Source: Branchiostoma floridae (taxonomy: Eukaryota; Chordata; Leptocardii; Amphioxiformes; Branchiostomatidae). Taken from it: 64,000 bases of DNA. Below the pieces are notes generated by a model. That model was not told where the DNA came from. It did no database searches and saw nothing but the letters and a program-made list of their open reading frames with translations. The stretch covers positions 16,873,280 through 16,937,279 of the forward strand of contig NC_049994.1 of NCBI RefSeq assembly GCF_000003815.2, read 5' to 3'. Positions 1 through 12,560 of the stretch are shown here, piece by piece (position 1 is the stretch's first letter; every line of letters begins with the position of its first letter). The position numbers and the translations under genes were made by a program.

Positions 1-3000
1 GATTTCTTGAACGCTTTCTGACGATTTTCGTTACTATCTCATTGGAATATAAACGCAAAGGCTCTGCATGTCCATCCGAACAAAAAGGGGCCAAATCACG
101 TAGCAATAAATCATCAAATATTAAAGTAGAGAAATAGAACTTTTAGTCTCAAGTATACTACCACATATTTGACCTTGGAAACCTACTCGCAAGTTCGCAA
201 ATATATTAGTCGGCTCTACCCTCATTTTACAGGTAACTTATCGCACATGGCAATAACCTTCAGGGAAATAAAAACAAATAGGTTGGCTTTGTCAAAGGTC
301 AGATCTCCTTACTTGTTTCCCAGTGTTAAGGCATATTCTGTCATGCCGGTGGTGACCTCTATTTCCTGAATGGTTTTGACCCGGCTTGCTGCTCGAGTTC
401 AATCACGAAGTGACCTCTGGTCTCGTCTGTTCATTTTGCCCCAGTTTTAGTGTATGGAGCTCTGGAGTCTAAAATAGGCACCATCGTTCCTCAAAAGGAA
501 ATGAAGAGGAATTTCACATTGATATTGAATTTAAGCTCCTTATCATTTTATGCAGTTCCTAGACTGGTATATGAAAAACAACACAAAGTCAGAGGCCGCC
601 GTAAGGTCCACATTTTTACTGTATTTGGGTAACGGACCTTGACAATGACAGTAAGCCTGTACAATATTCAATGGGCATCTGTACAATAGTCCATATTTTC
701 TCTGGCCATTGTTGATCAGGCTTTGTGGTCAATACCAACGACTTTATTGTACATCTACAATGAATTTTCTTAGCGTTGGAAATTAACCTACAACGAGATG
801 ACACTAAATTGTTGCAAGGCCATATGTATGATTGATGTTACGACATGAAGTTTACGACATAAAACATGTTGTAACAGTCACGATTTGCGGCCGGCACGCA
901 CCTTAATTGCCCACAGCTGTGCACTAACAGCATTAGGAAATTTCCACTCCTACGGCTGCAATGCATTGGTCGATGGCATCTGGATCTGTGCCTATATGTT
1001 GTGCTTGTTCTCGTGTTTGCCAAGAACTTGCCCTTTCATTCTTGGCATGGCCAATTTCACAGTGCTTTCTTGACCTCGCAAATAAGTATGGTTGAATACA
1101 TAGTAGGACCTAACCCAGATGTCTAAATGTGTGCACAGACTTTCCTTCGGTAAATATAGTCAAGGAGATTAATATCTTTGTATTACTGTCTTTATTTGTC
1201 AACAAAGCTTATCTATGAAGGAAAGTCACATCGACAAAGCATTGGCGATTTTCTTGCAACGTTTTGAAGTTGTTGTTTCTTTTAACAGAAGAGTAGTTGT
1301 GATGGTGCTTTCAAATTTAGCGCTGGTTTATACAAAGTATGTCTCTCAATGGGCCCATCATTGCTAATGCACCTTAAAGGCCCAGGTGAACCTAAGTACA
1401 TAATGAATAATCATTAAGCATACATATATTGATGCCAACGTCGTACTTCAAAATGGCGAGTAGAGCACGTGAGTGGTTTGCCTTCTGTTACCCGTAATAC
1501 GAAAACAGAGTAGACAACGATTTGTTCATCTGGGTTGATTTGTCGAGGGGCATGATTTAGTTGTTTGCAAATTGCTTGTTCTTGGCAGGCATTCCGGTCA
1601 ATTACGTCTTGTCGTTGTGGTCTGATCAACAAAGGATGTCATTACCTTTCCTTAAAAGGAGAAGAACTTGTGAACTTGTATTGGTTATTTCTTTTGTATA
1701 CGAGTTTATCTTCATCAAACAAGTAACTTGAACACTAAGGTAGTCTATGCATTCACCGTATTATTAAATGTTGTCCTTCTGATGGATACTTGCTCTTTGG
1801 ATGAGCGAGTAAACGATCACCTTTGCAGAAGAATATGTCCAGAATATGTAATTCTGGTTCTTTATTCAAACGACATAAAAGCTATTCGGCGATACACACA
1901 GTTGTTCAACTCTGCTTGCGAAACTGCTAGTAACCCAGAGCAGTAAAGACTATATATTGATCTCGGTAACCATAGTCATCTGCTGTAAAGCCGCTTGAAC
2001 CAAGCCAGTAATGACAAAAAGCTTCTAGCTCTTTCTCAAGCACCAAACTTTGAATCTAACGGCAAAAGAGGAAGAATGGCACGATTCCAAGACGTCAGAA
2101 TCTCCAGAGGCCAAAGACACCTCTCTCCTCACACTGTCCATGATTACCAGCTGGCGGTGGATGATTGTTGAGTGCCGAGGGCAACCCACGCTGGGACGTA
2201 GCCAGCACACTGTGTCATACAATCCCGACGATTCACGGGGCGGATTCAGCGTCTGACGAGTAAATCATCAAGGTCTGCCGATGTTCTCTCACACTTGGAC
2301 AGATAAGCACGAACTCGGTATGACCTGTGGAGGTCAGCAAGCCTGAAGCTCCGCAGAGACGCTGGATGCACCCGACCACCCTCACTAGGTCACAGTATCA
2401 CTCTCTATATCATCAGGAACCAGATAGTCCACAGTAATACCCATGGTTTGACAAACAAGTCTGCTGTGAATTACTGAGGGACATATACTTTATATGCAGA
2501 GGCAGCTGCAGAGTTGTTGGAATGGGTCAATAATCAGATATTCGTCTTTTCATGAGAATTGTGGTCACGAAATGACTGTTTTTGAGAATCTATGTGAAAT
2601 ATTGGGTAATTTCCCAAGCTGTGGTTTGGATCGATCAAACCACAAGTATGACCCTATGAGGCCATGAAATGGGTATTGGCATGTTGTTACCTAGCAAGCT
2701 TGAGAATATTATATGTTTGATATGCCAGAGACACTATCTCAAGCTGTCCCAATATTCTGAAAGATGCCTCATCGGTTTGGTTGACGTTTGCAGAATTACC
2801 AGTTTTTATTCTGCATAATCCATGTAATAATTAGAGTCTTAGAATAACTTCCAATTCGAAATCAGATACAATTCATAACTTGTGAAATTTGACTATTTTT
2901 ATAGTAGCTTTGCCAACCAATAACATTCTGTATTAGACATGCTTTGTTTAGTGAAATGCCTGACGAAATGCGTAAGAAATGTATGGCAAATGTATTTATA

Positions 3001-3060
3001 TCTGTAAGGTCGATGTAACATCCCTTCGGCTTGTGACCAAATGTAACCTTATCCATTGCA
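1..3060. other. No gene recognised
   Basis: AT-rich, non-coding-looking sequence. Open frames are short and lack splice context, signal peptides or recognisable motifs. The only structure I can support is the dispersed repeat at 220-400. Confidence 0.5.
220..400 (+). repeat. Dispersed repeat, copy 1 of 2
   Basis: This stretch is visibly related to 16570-16760. Both read ATTTT(A/G)CAGG, then GGGAAATAAAAACAAATRG, then a GTCA-(A/G)GG-like block, then GTGACCTCTATTT and TTTTGACC in the same order and spacing. Both strands of the second copy are open, but copy 1 does not conserve the peptide well, so I read it as an old repeat family rather than an exon. Confidence 0.55.
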
Positions 3061-3472
3061 TTATGCAAACGTCTTGTAGTTGTTGTAGTTGGATTCGTGT
3101 CCTCCGGTTTCAGCCAACTTCCCCATTAGCCTGAATGTTACCATACCAGGACCCAACAAGGCAGAGGCAAGTTGGTCGATACACCGTATGACTCCGGGAG
3201 ATGGTACTAATAGGTTGTTATTTACGCATGAGATAGCTTCGAGTAGAGAGATCTCTGTCGGTCTGGATCTCAGCCAAGACTCTGTCTCTTTGATGAATAA
3301 AATACTTGTGCATAGCCATAGCCTGAGACATAAGAGTAACCTAGTACCTTTCAACTGGCGCCTTAGAGTAGACAGTTGCTCTGTCTGGTACTCTACAGTT
3401 TGTAAGTGTACTCTGTCCTCATGCCACCTCTTCTTAGTTTATAAAATATATCGCATAATACTTCTTGCTTGA
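3061..3472. other. Segment open on both strands, unassigned
   Basis: About 300 bases are open on the minus strand (97 codons, 3354 to 3061). The plus strand is open over 3089-3472 (127 codons). The plus-strand peptide is rich in ordinary soluble-protein composition (VSANFPISLNV, HRMTPGDGTNR). The minus-strand one starts with a hydrophobic run (LLLCLRLWLCTSILF). One of the two may be a real or fossil coding exon, but I see no clean splice sites and do not recognise a family. Confidence 0.3.
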
Positions 3473-5986
3473 CGGCACAGAAATGACCTTAAAGAAGCTT
3501 ATTTCATACCAGACGACCATACTCACGTGGAACCCCTTGCTCTATAGATTAGTCAACGTCTTCAGTCACTGGATAAGAAGCCGAAAATATCTTCTTGTGA
3601 TGCTACAACTCACGGAATTTGCATTTTTATCATTTTCATTTTTAAGCAACTCTTCAAACTCTCAACGACCTCCTGTGTGCAAAAAAGTGCATTGCGGCCT
3701 TTTCACTTTGAATTTGGTGCTGCTTGTGTTACGATTTGTCACTCAAGCCTGGGGAATGTGGACTTGGACAAAATCCAGCTTTTTCAAAACATCTTTTCTT
3801 GAGGGGGCAGGAAAATAAATGACCTGACGAATTTCTGTTGCTTCACAAAATGTTCTTTACATGGCTCTCCCCAGGGCTTATACTTGTCCAATTTACATAT
3901 CATTTACCTTACGTGGTATTACTAGGATATGTGGTATTGGGAACTATATATCAAAAGGAATTATAAGGAGCTATGATCTTGATTTATAAACGGATATTCT
4001 TGTTATGAATTTATCGGTAATTAGATCAGTATTCTCAGTATTACATAAGTGTTTCTAGTGGGAAATTATTCAGGATTATCGTAACACTCGTGAATGAAGT
4101 AATGATTCATACCCACAGGGTGACTTTGTCATAAAATCAGATTTATCATAGCTATGTGTACCCTTAAATACTATCATTATCTTCTTATAGGCTCTTTTCA
4201 ATATTGTATTTAGTGTATAGATAATTCAGTAATATTTGCACATTACAGTCTTATGTGTTGCTAGTGTCCGTCCTGCTCTTCCTGTTTCGTTTTAGTATAC
4301 ATGTACAATTTCTGCAATTATGTTGACATAAAAAAAGTCATTGATGTCGCTGTAAAGTTTTGGAAATCATTCTCACTTCCTGCCCAGTTTTATGTAGAGT
4401 TTAATCTATTATGTTTGGAATATGGACATCATGTGTGAAGACCCATCAGGATGCAACTTGAACTAGAGTCGCATACATTTCAAATCTCCTTTGCCCTTAG
4501 AATATACGAAGTGACCCAGATGGCCATTTGGACGTATAATGGCCCTGCCAAGCCGTGAATGTGGTGACTGGGGCTGCGGCGGCCAGTTAGCGCCTTCATC
4601 CGTCTTGTTGATTAATACGTAGACTCAATAGCCGTGCCATCATGACATGATTAAGGGCATGAGAGAACCACATCTATTCACAGACTGATTCCAGGAAGAA
4701 AAGACGGAAACTCCAGGAACTGATATGTTGCCTTTTCAGGGCTCTGTTCTGGTTATGTTATGTCCTCTTATGTTTTATCTTAATGAAACTGAGCTTTTGT
4801 GGATATATATGTTATGGGGATTGAGATGAGACTTGAATGACATTCATATTATTTGAAAGACGAAGGAGTATACAGATTGTCTCAAAGTTTTCATTCCAGC
4901 GTACACTGTGTTAGACATTCGCTTTCACGAATCGGCTGGTACTTACTGAGTTCATTATTCAGAAGTAGGTCACTGACCTCAGCCGAAAGGTTTGTGAACT
5001 AAAGGCTTGAAATGTCACTGACTCTGCCCGGTAACCTTCAGCGTTTCAGCCTTACTCATTGACTAGCCTGCGGACATGCTGTTCACAGACATGCAAATAG
5101 CGACGCTTTTCAAGGCTTGAAAAATAGGAGGCTAACACATAGGAGGGTTCAGACGTTTTAAACTTCGACTGAGATTTAGCACACCTAAGACTGACGGAAC
5201 CCTACTGCACTTTCATGCCGTCACCGGGAACTCATTAATGAAAGACAAACGACGTACCTATTTATAATGAATTGGTGGCTCATAGCGTTTCTTGGTAAGT
5301 AGAGCGTGAAAGATCTCCATACATATTCACACCGCGGCTGACAGCAACGCACATCGACTTGTTGTAAATCGTACCTGTACTTTGTCGGGCCAGCACATTG
5401 CCCGCCCGCACAAGTACGTGAAGTGCATAGCAATTACAAAGGGAACTTCATTCTGGCTTCACATGCCTCAAAGGAGTAGCTGATTATGCACAGTGGACTA
5501 ACGGGGTGTACATGTGGGTATGGTACATTACCGTGTAATTCTAGACGATACATGGCCTTGTCCTCATATTTTTTGCTTTCCAGGACACTGGATACTTGTC
5601 ATTAAAGTATTGCTTCAAATGTTTATCTGTTTGTCTGACGACATCGTTAAGTTACAGCGTCTGTGTAACAAAAAACGTCATACATGTGTACCAACATAGA
5701 GACTCCACAAGCTCTCAAGAACAGCACCTTTCTCTCTCTCATGTCTCGGGTAAAACCCGATCTAGTTCCAAGAGAGCATTGAACTCGAGTTACAGAGTCC
5801 GTCGCGCTGTCGCGATTCTTCACACAATCAATACAATAATTGCTCACCATGAAATATTGATGACTTGTCTCCATTGTGCCCTTGCCAAAACGTTATCTTC
5901 GCGTTGAAGGTTAACATGAGAAACCGTGTGTGAACATGCTGCATGTGAACTATTCGGGGGCAATTTCGTGCCCACGTAAAATTCCA
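3473..5986. other. No gene recognised
   Basis: Low-complexity AT-rich stretches and scattered short frames. I see no exon, RNA gene or paired repeat here. Confidence 0.45.
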
Positions 5987-7309
5987 ATTAGCAACCAGGG
6001 GTGGGTACCAGTACACTGTACCAGTACAAACCCATTTTTTTTCTTGTAGGACCGGTCCAGAAAATTCTTACCTGAAAAAAAAATCAGTGAACCAGATCGA
6101 CAGGCATTTACGTGTTTGGGGCTTATGTTTTTACCGGCCCAAGAAAATAACAAGAGTGAAGTAGTAAGAGTTGATAGTCATTATTACCAAGTTTGTACAG
6201 TCAAACTTTGTCTAACTTAGCAGAGACATTAGTGTGACATGAAGACAGGTGCAAGTCGAATACTTCACCAAACATATTTCTTTGTAGCGAAATCGACCAT
6301 TGTTTTAAGTATCGCACTTTTTTTAAATTGTTTTTTTAAATGAAATTTTATTCATGATGAGCAATCTAAAAGAATCAGTATGCCACGACTTGAGTACAAA
6401 TTGACGAACAAGTGTAGGAACACTCCTAGATTAAAATATATGTTCTTACTAAGTTCATGTTACTTATCCCCTGCCCCAATGTTTAGCAATCTAAAATGAC
6501 ACTAACTGCATGATCTTAAAGCTCAAAACAGCTACTACACCAGACTATGATGCCTTGTATGGCTGCAGGTACATACAGCGGATCCAGACCGAGGAAAGGG
6601 GGGTTCTCTGGATCTGGATCAAGCAGACACATGAGACAGTAATCTGGATCAAGCAGATCTAGACCCGTGGCACAGTAATCTAAGATACATGTAACACGTA
6701 TTACCCTTTCCTTCCCCTCGTTGCAAACATGGTCTTATTTCATTACAAGACAAAGCAACGTTTGCAGAAGTTCTTATGGGATGCAATGATATGGGTCTTA
6801 TTAATTTTGACATGTACGAGAACAATGTATTTTGTATACTGGTATATCATCTACAGACTATAGCTGTGCTCTGTACTAGCAGTATATCTCTTCAACTGAA
6901 GCATCCAAAGTACATGTATCCAAATACTCTTTTAATTTGTTAGGCAATTTGTGATAATGCACAAGGATATTCTCTGATACTACTGTGTATATGTTTTTAA
7001 GTTTTTGTTTCAAAAAATCTGTAAACAGGAAACCTAAGGGCTTGAATAGATTTCTGCAGAAACACATATTTCATATGAATATATAAAAGAAAGCATTAAA
7101 AACATGCTGTACTAGTAGTTTGCATTACTAGAAAAGTCCGTCGTTAACGGGGAACATAAATCAAGTTAATAGAGCAAAGCTTGAATGACAGGTTCCTATT
7201 ACAATTTTGAAAGACTAAAATGTGCAATGCAGGTGTCTTGCAGGCGCAAACGTCCATTGTTAATTGCAAGTCTTATATTGCCCCTTGTGCTATCATTATG
7301 TTCAATGGC

Positions 7310-7576
7310 TATGAAGACATGCTTTCTCCAAGAATTGGAGCTCCGGCTCTTCTACTGGAATATCCTCAACATCATCCTAACCATCTTCTACACTGGTGTT
7401 TATATCTGGGTTGCCAAGGCTGTCATCTATAAGTTGGAAAGGCTCCGGGTCGTCCTCCATGTTTCTGGTGCCTGGCTCTGCTGGCGGTGCTGCCGGCCCC
7501 TGGCTTCACGCCACTTCTGGAGCTGCTCCAAACGTAACTCTGCCGAGGGCTTCCACTTCTTCTCGTTTTCTGCCAT
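7310..7576 (-). pseudogene. Broken ORF of the family A element
   Basis: On the minus strand a frame starts with MAENEKKWKPSAELRLEQLQ and continues RKQ-rich to APETW near 7450. In another frame it then becomes strongly acidic (EDDPEPFQLIDDSLGNPD) to a stop near 7355, followed in that same frame by DDVEDIPVEEPELQFLEKA. The composition and the way the reading sense continues across a frameshift and a stop suggest a once-coding N-terminal region, basic then acidic. No DDE catalytic core is visible, so the family is unknown. Confidence 0.45.
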
Positions 7577-7664
7577 CTTTTTCAAAGTAAATGTCTGCTC
7601 GGAGGTATAGGTACCGACGGATAACGGCGACCCGCACATTTACAAGTTTTCACAGATATTTAGG

Positions 7665-7765
7665 TCCAGGTTCAGGTCCGGACCTGGACCTGATCCTCTG
7701 GACCTGATCCTCTGGACCTGATCCTCTGGACCTGATCCTCTGGACCTGGACCGTACCTGGACCTG
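7665..7765. repeat. Tandem GGACCTGATCCTCT repeats at element end
   Basis: The subterminal part of element 5998-7791 consists of about four near-perfect copies of a 14-base unit, CTGGACCTGATCCT, flanked by looser CAGGTCCGGACC units. The same words recur at 31370-31390 in the shortened copy, so they belong to the transposon end. Confidence 0.75.
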
Positions 7766-7802
7766 AATTTCCTGTACCGGTACCCACCCCTATTAGCAAC
7801 CA

Positions 7803-10047
7803 TTCCTAGATACAGCGAATTTTCAATTGGTGCATAAAGTAGTGCATTTCCATTGCACATTCTTGTGGGGTTGAAGATCGGGTGGTTATCTCGAAGCCGT
7901 AAATCATACAAAACTTCATTCCATAGACGTGAAACATTACCATGAAACTTTAAGGAAGCTATAGCTTTTGTCCTCTTCCTTTGAACAATCAATCATCGTC
8001 TGACTCCACGGTTATTGATGAGTGTTCCTTTGTCTAGGGCAAACATAACTGTCGGTTAAGGGGACACACCTAAACCTTTTCCCGCCAATTTCAGATGATT
8101 GATAATGACAGTAATGACCTACTGGAAGCCACCTGATGCATACCGTAAACTTTTGTCTGTCTGAAAGCCACGCTCCTAATGGTATAGATGGCAAGAAGGT
8201 TGTGCCAATAAGAAAACAATATGAAACCTTAACAGCACTACCAATACTGACATGTATAATCTTCAAGTAGATCTAAGGAGGTCAGATGCCCTCACAGCGC
8301 ATCTTACGTCTTCCTGACGACTTTAAGAAATGCGACGGATTTTCTCCATGGACGTAGAGATACAATCTAGCGTTGTGAATAAGTGCTGTGTATCAGTGAT
8401 CTGTACGTCAGTCTACAGTTTACAACCTCGACAGATGTAAACAGGAAGATACTTTCTAGAGAAACTTTTACATAAGTACGAAAGCTGCTGCCAGGTCTTC
8501 GCCAATAAAAGAAGTTCTCGCCGGAAAACTAGAAACTTTTACACGAGTCTGGTAATACCAAAGCAATAGTGCAACTCTGTGTTCTGAATTATGACTTGTC
8601 ATCCACTACCAAGGGGAGGAATTTGGATTCTCGAAAATCCTTAATTGTTTCCTGAGAATTAGTTATATCAGACGTTTGCAGCGCCCTCTCCCATGCTGTT
8701 CACCAATCTTTCCTGACCTTCATTAACCTCCTAGGTAGCTCATAAACGTTTGTGTTTAAACTAATCAAGAATCAAATTAAGCCTAAAATTCTGAGGCACT
8801 TACACCTGTACGTAATAAGTACAGGGGCATTATTATCATAGTCTTGCAGACGCCACCTCTAGGTGACTACGCTGTCGTCGAAACTCATTCCGATTACGGA
8901 GCGTTAGCTTCGCTTGGCTTGCTCATTTAAGGTATCAATTACCCCCGGGTTTATGACCGACTTCCTCAGGGATCTGTGCAGGGTAATAATTACTCGTTTT
9001 TCAGATATCACCGTTCTTTGGTGACAGAAGATGAATGGTGGGGAGCAAAGGCAGCCGCCGCGATGGCGCAAGAGTCTCGTCTCCGCTCTCGGGTACGAGT
9101 TGCACCGGCGCCAACCTCCAGAGCTTACGCAACAAGCGGGTCGCGTGCTCCTCTAATCCCTACCCGAGTAACCATTAGCAGCAAAGAAAAGATACTCTAA
9201 TGACAGACGTTGGGTACTTTCCCTTCATTGTGCGACACAGCCCAATACATCTTATGTTTGACACGCAAAAAAATCCACAGTAATAGGTAAAGATAGCTAC
9301 GTTCTTACTAATAGTCTGGACCTTTTCCAACGGGCACAACCCTTGAACTACGCAAAGACAATTCCGAGTCCAAATATAAGTCAGGGGAGACCATCCCCAC
9401 TTTTACCAGCGGTGCGTGCTCCAACAAGACCTAGTCTGAAACAGCAAGCTAAGAACATGCTTAAAAATGAGGAAGTCGTGATACTTACATGTATCCTGAG
9501 AGCTATTACGAGATATAAATCCCACAAAGACTTTCTAAGTTAGCACGACTCCCATTAGTATTTTTGTAGTTCACCCCTATCACTACCTGAGATCTACAGG
9601 ATTTACGGACGTGTTATCAAAGACCACGTCAAACAGGACAAGATGGACGACGCTTCCACTTTCTCGTTCCTCCAAGATGATAAGACTCAGACAGAAGACG
9701 TCCAAGGCGCCAGAAGGAGCTATAGGCGCCAGGGAAACGCACGCTATCTGAGACATTCTCTTCTCGTCTGAAGCTTTCGTTCCTTCATATTTCATCCAAT
9801 AAGAAATCTATGCCTTTGAACACACACTAACGTTTGCCATATTGTCCCACTGGCCATCGATAAAGATCCCATAGACATACTTTGAAAGGTCTTTCAACAT
9901 TCATCGCGGACGCAAAGGCAATTCCGCGGAACTGACGTCAAGCAAATATTCATGTTGTGGTCTGTTGTGTTTCCCTAAATCGTCATACGATAAAAAAAAA
10001 GCCCTACTTGTGTTTCTTGCAAGGGAAGAGTAAATACTCCTGACGCC
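7803..10047. other. No gene recognised
   Basis: Non-coding-looking. A small GC-richer patch near 9040-9170 gives a 74-codon frame without splice context or motifs. Nothing else stands out. Confidence 0.4.
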
Positions 10048-10082
10048 ACGCGAAGATTTACAAGTCTGTACGGAGGTAGTTA
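10048..10082 (+). repeat. Exact 35-base direct repeat, copy 1
   Basis: Identical over 35 bases to 11124-11158 (core GATTTACAAGTCTGTACGG). The flanks differ immediately on both sides. The copies are 1076 bases apart. Confidence 0.8.
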
Positions 10083-11123
10083 AAGAGCGAATGTTTGCTG
10101 TTTACCACTGATAAAGTCCTATGTTTGGTTACGGATAATCCCATGTTTTAATTCAACGGCTTAATTTCACATTCCTACTTCTGAGGAATGATGCGTGTCA
10201 ATATAAACAGTGTATGTCTTTGCAAGGGGTGGAAATAAAGTCAAAGTAACGAATTAAGTCATTTGGCGTCACAATGAGTCATATGTATAGGGACAACATC
10301 ATTGATGGAAATAAAAATTTGCTGCTTCTTAGTTCAATGTACGTTCCGTGCCATTGCCGATCACAATCACTCAATGCTTAGAGAATATTGTGTACAATTA
10401 TGACAGAAGTTAATTCGATGATTTGCATGTCACAATCTCAATGTATATATACATGTTATTGTGTAAATGACATCGTCTCAGTCATTTGGGTTGTCAAGGA
10501 CGTGTCACAAAAACAGCAAAAACAGACTATCATACTACAATGGAAGAGGATAAATTAATCCCTTTACGTTCCCAGGAATACATTATTTTGGCTGATTATT
10601 TGGCTCTATCATTTCTCGGCATCTTAACTACAAGGCTATGACTGCAAATAAGATATCCTGCAGCAATTAATATCGTTCTAATCAACACTCTAACAGAAAG
10701 GATTGCCTTTGGCAATGTTTCACAGCGTTATCGTGGATTTATCAGCGGTGCTGTAATAGCGTGCACGTAATTACTGATTTAATAATGTTGTTCACAAATT
10801 GCTTTGTGGTAAAATACACCCTAAGGACTTGTTTGAGAGGGCGAAATAATACAGCAAAAGGTATGGGGCGGGTGATAATTAGTACATACTGCTGGAAGCA
10901 ATACTTTTGGATCATTTCCAAACTCTGATAATGTGTATTGAGTGAAGAAGTTTTCAAACCCTTCTATATATATAATGCCTCTCACGATTGCCAAGAAGTA
11001 CGACCTCTCATTTCCTCAACACCAATGAAACACTTACTTCCAGTACGGCCTTCAGCTTGTCGTTGAGGTCATGAATCCACGTATTTTTGATTAAAAAAAA
11101 ATTATTTGGTTGTTCTCTAACAA

Positions 11124-11158
11124 ACGCGAAGATTTACAAGTCTGTACGGAGGTAGTTA
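11124..11158 (+). repeat. Exact 35-base direct repeat, copy 2
   Basis: Second copy of the 35-mer at 10048-10082. Exact identity in a region that is otherwise diverged suggests a recent copy, a conserved element end or target duplication, or a functional site. Confidence 0.8.
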
Positions 11159-11349
11159 TTGCCTAAAGGAATATGTGACCGTTCTCAAATCGTAAATTGT
11201 GAAGCTATGTGTGGAAATGCTTGCTGCCTACATCAACGTACCACCACTACTGTCCTTTGGGACCTAACCCTGGTGCTGAATTGCATTCGTGTATTTAACC
11301 CGCTCTAGGGGACAACGGTGAGTCGATAACGCTAGCATGCCATGAAATG

Positions 11350-12058
11350 TACATGCCAGTGCCGTACAAACAAATCTTTCTTCACACAAAGATTAGTAAT
11401 ACAACTAAATTACGGATTGTAAGACCAAATCATCAGAATTTAGTATGAGGATGTTCCTCAGCAGTGAAACAGAGCTAAAAGTGCACTTCTTCCTCTCATG
11501 GCGATTGTAGTTTATTCGACAACACCCAAAACACCAGTAGACATAGCCTCCATAGCAGGCTCTCTGCGGCCTTTTTTTGGCTCATAATACACTTTTGCTG
11601 GCCATTTCTTTCTGCACCGGGTCGCTGATTGCCGGCCTTATCTGACTGCCGGCCTCGTGAGGATAAGGCCAGGAATCAGCGATCCAGTACAAAAAGAAAT
11701 GGCCAGCAAAAGTGTATTATGAGCCAAAAAAGGCATCAGAGAGCCTGCTATGGAGGCTAAGTAGGCACAGCTATGATCATTGTAGGCTAAGGGTTGGTCT
11801 GGTGCCAATGTTGATTGATTGAGTACATGCCAGTGCCAAACAAGCAAAACTTCTTTCACACAAGGATTAGTAAAGACATTACGGATTGTAAGACAAAACC
11901 ATCAGAATTCTCAATGAGGCTGTTCCGCATCACACAAGTTCACTACTTCCTCTCACGACGATTGCAGTTTAGTTGACAACACCCAGAGCACCAGTAGGCA
12001 CAGCTATGACCAATGTAGGCCAAGGGTTGGTCTGGGGCCAATGGTGATTAATTGAGTT
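11350..12058 (+). repeat. Tandem duplication, one copy interrupted by a MITE
   Basis: Copy 1 (11350-11540 continuing at 11760-11822) and copy 2 (11824-12058) share blocks in order: TACATGCCAGTGCC, CACACAA(A/G)GATTAGTAA, TTACGGATTGTAAGAC, ACCAGTAG, GGGTTGGTCTGG and GATTRATTGAG. Copy 1 carries the foldback element 11541-11759; copy 2 is the empty site. Confidence 0.85.
11541..11759. mobile_element. Foldback MITE with internal empty-site control
   Basis: The 219-base element is almost wholly one inverted repeat: TAGCCTCCATAGCAGGC at the left pairs with GCCTGCTATGGAGGCTA at the right, and the arms continue through TGGCTCATAATACACTTTTG and GGCCATTTCTTT. AGTAG stands on both sides (11536-11540 and 11760-11764). 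The duplicated locus at about 11990 reads ACCAGTAGGCACAGC without the element, which fixes the insertion point and a 5-base target duplication. A related copy lies at 44261-44470. Confidence 0.85.
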
Positions 12059-12435
12059 CGTAAGGGCAACGACCACGGACCCCCTGTGACCTACCACCTT
12101 TTGGAAGGAATCCAATTTGACTCCCTGACCATGGCTAAGATGGGGCCTGTGGGAACACTGGAGTAAACCTGAGGGTTATATCAGTCAAACCTACAGGGGT
12201 TGTGTTGTACAGGGGGCAAAGGGAGGTCATTTAATATGACTTTTATAGACAGTTGCTCATTTCTGTCTGTGATCAATTTCACAACCCTGTGTAATAAGAT
12301 TGATGATGTGGGGGTAACTGTCTCTGGTCGGGATCAGGTAGAATAAAAGTTGTTGTCCACAAGGGTTTGCGGTACAGTGTCGATGTTCCATGCCTGCTTC
12401 TTTACACCGCGAACTTTATATATTTGTGCCCAAAG

Positions 12436-12560
12436 TACCTCCATGAAAAATTGAAGGTATTGTTTTGGGTGTGTCTGTCCGTTTTTGTGGTGTGTCTTTC
12501 CGTATGCCCACCCGTGTGCTTGTCTCTGTTGTGTTGCGTAAGAAGGTTTGGATGGATTGG
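12436..12560 (+). repeat. Fragment with TACCTCCATGAAAAATTG end
   Basis: It begins with the word TACCTCCATGAAAAATT, followed by a GT-rich TGTCTGTCCGTTTTTGTG tract. The start matches the end of the element at 49555-50598, so this is probably a terminal fragment of a related repeat. Confidence 0.4.

Larger units (their letters stand above)
5998..7791. mobile_element. DNA transposon, family A, about 1.8 kb, decayed
   Basis: Terminal inverted repeats GGGGTGGGTACC at the left and GGTACCCACCCCT at the right bound a 1794-base element. An exact 11-base target duplication, ATTAGCAACCA, lies outside each end (5987-5997 and 7792-7802). The left end continues with GTACCAGTACAAACCC, a T-run and GGACCGGTCCAG. 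The right end is a tandem of GGACCTGATCCTCT. Inside, on the minus strand, is the remnant of a coding region (7310-7576). Shorter or nested relatives lie at 31322-31605 and 36554-37900. The superfamily is not determined; an 11-base duplication is in the range known for Mutator-like elements, but this is inference. Confidence 0.85.

Noticed and set aside
7185-7610. 141-codon plus-strand frame with hydrophobic runs inside family A element
   Set aside because: It is antisense to the more coding-like minus-strand remnant, and its hydrophobicity follows from the complement of acidic codons.
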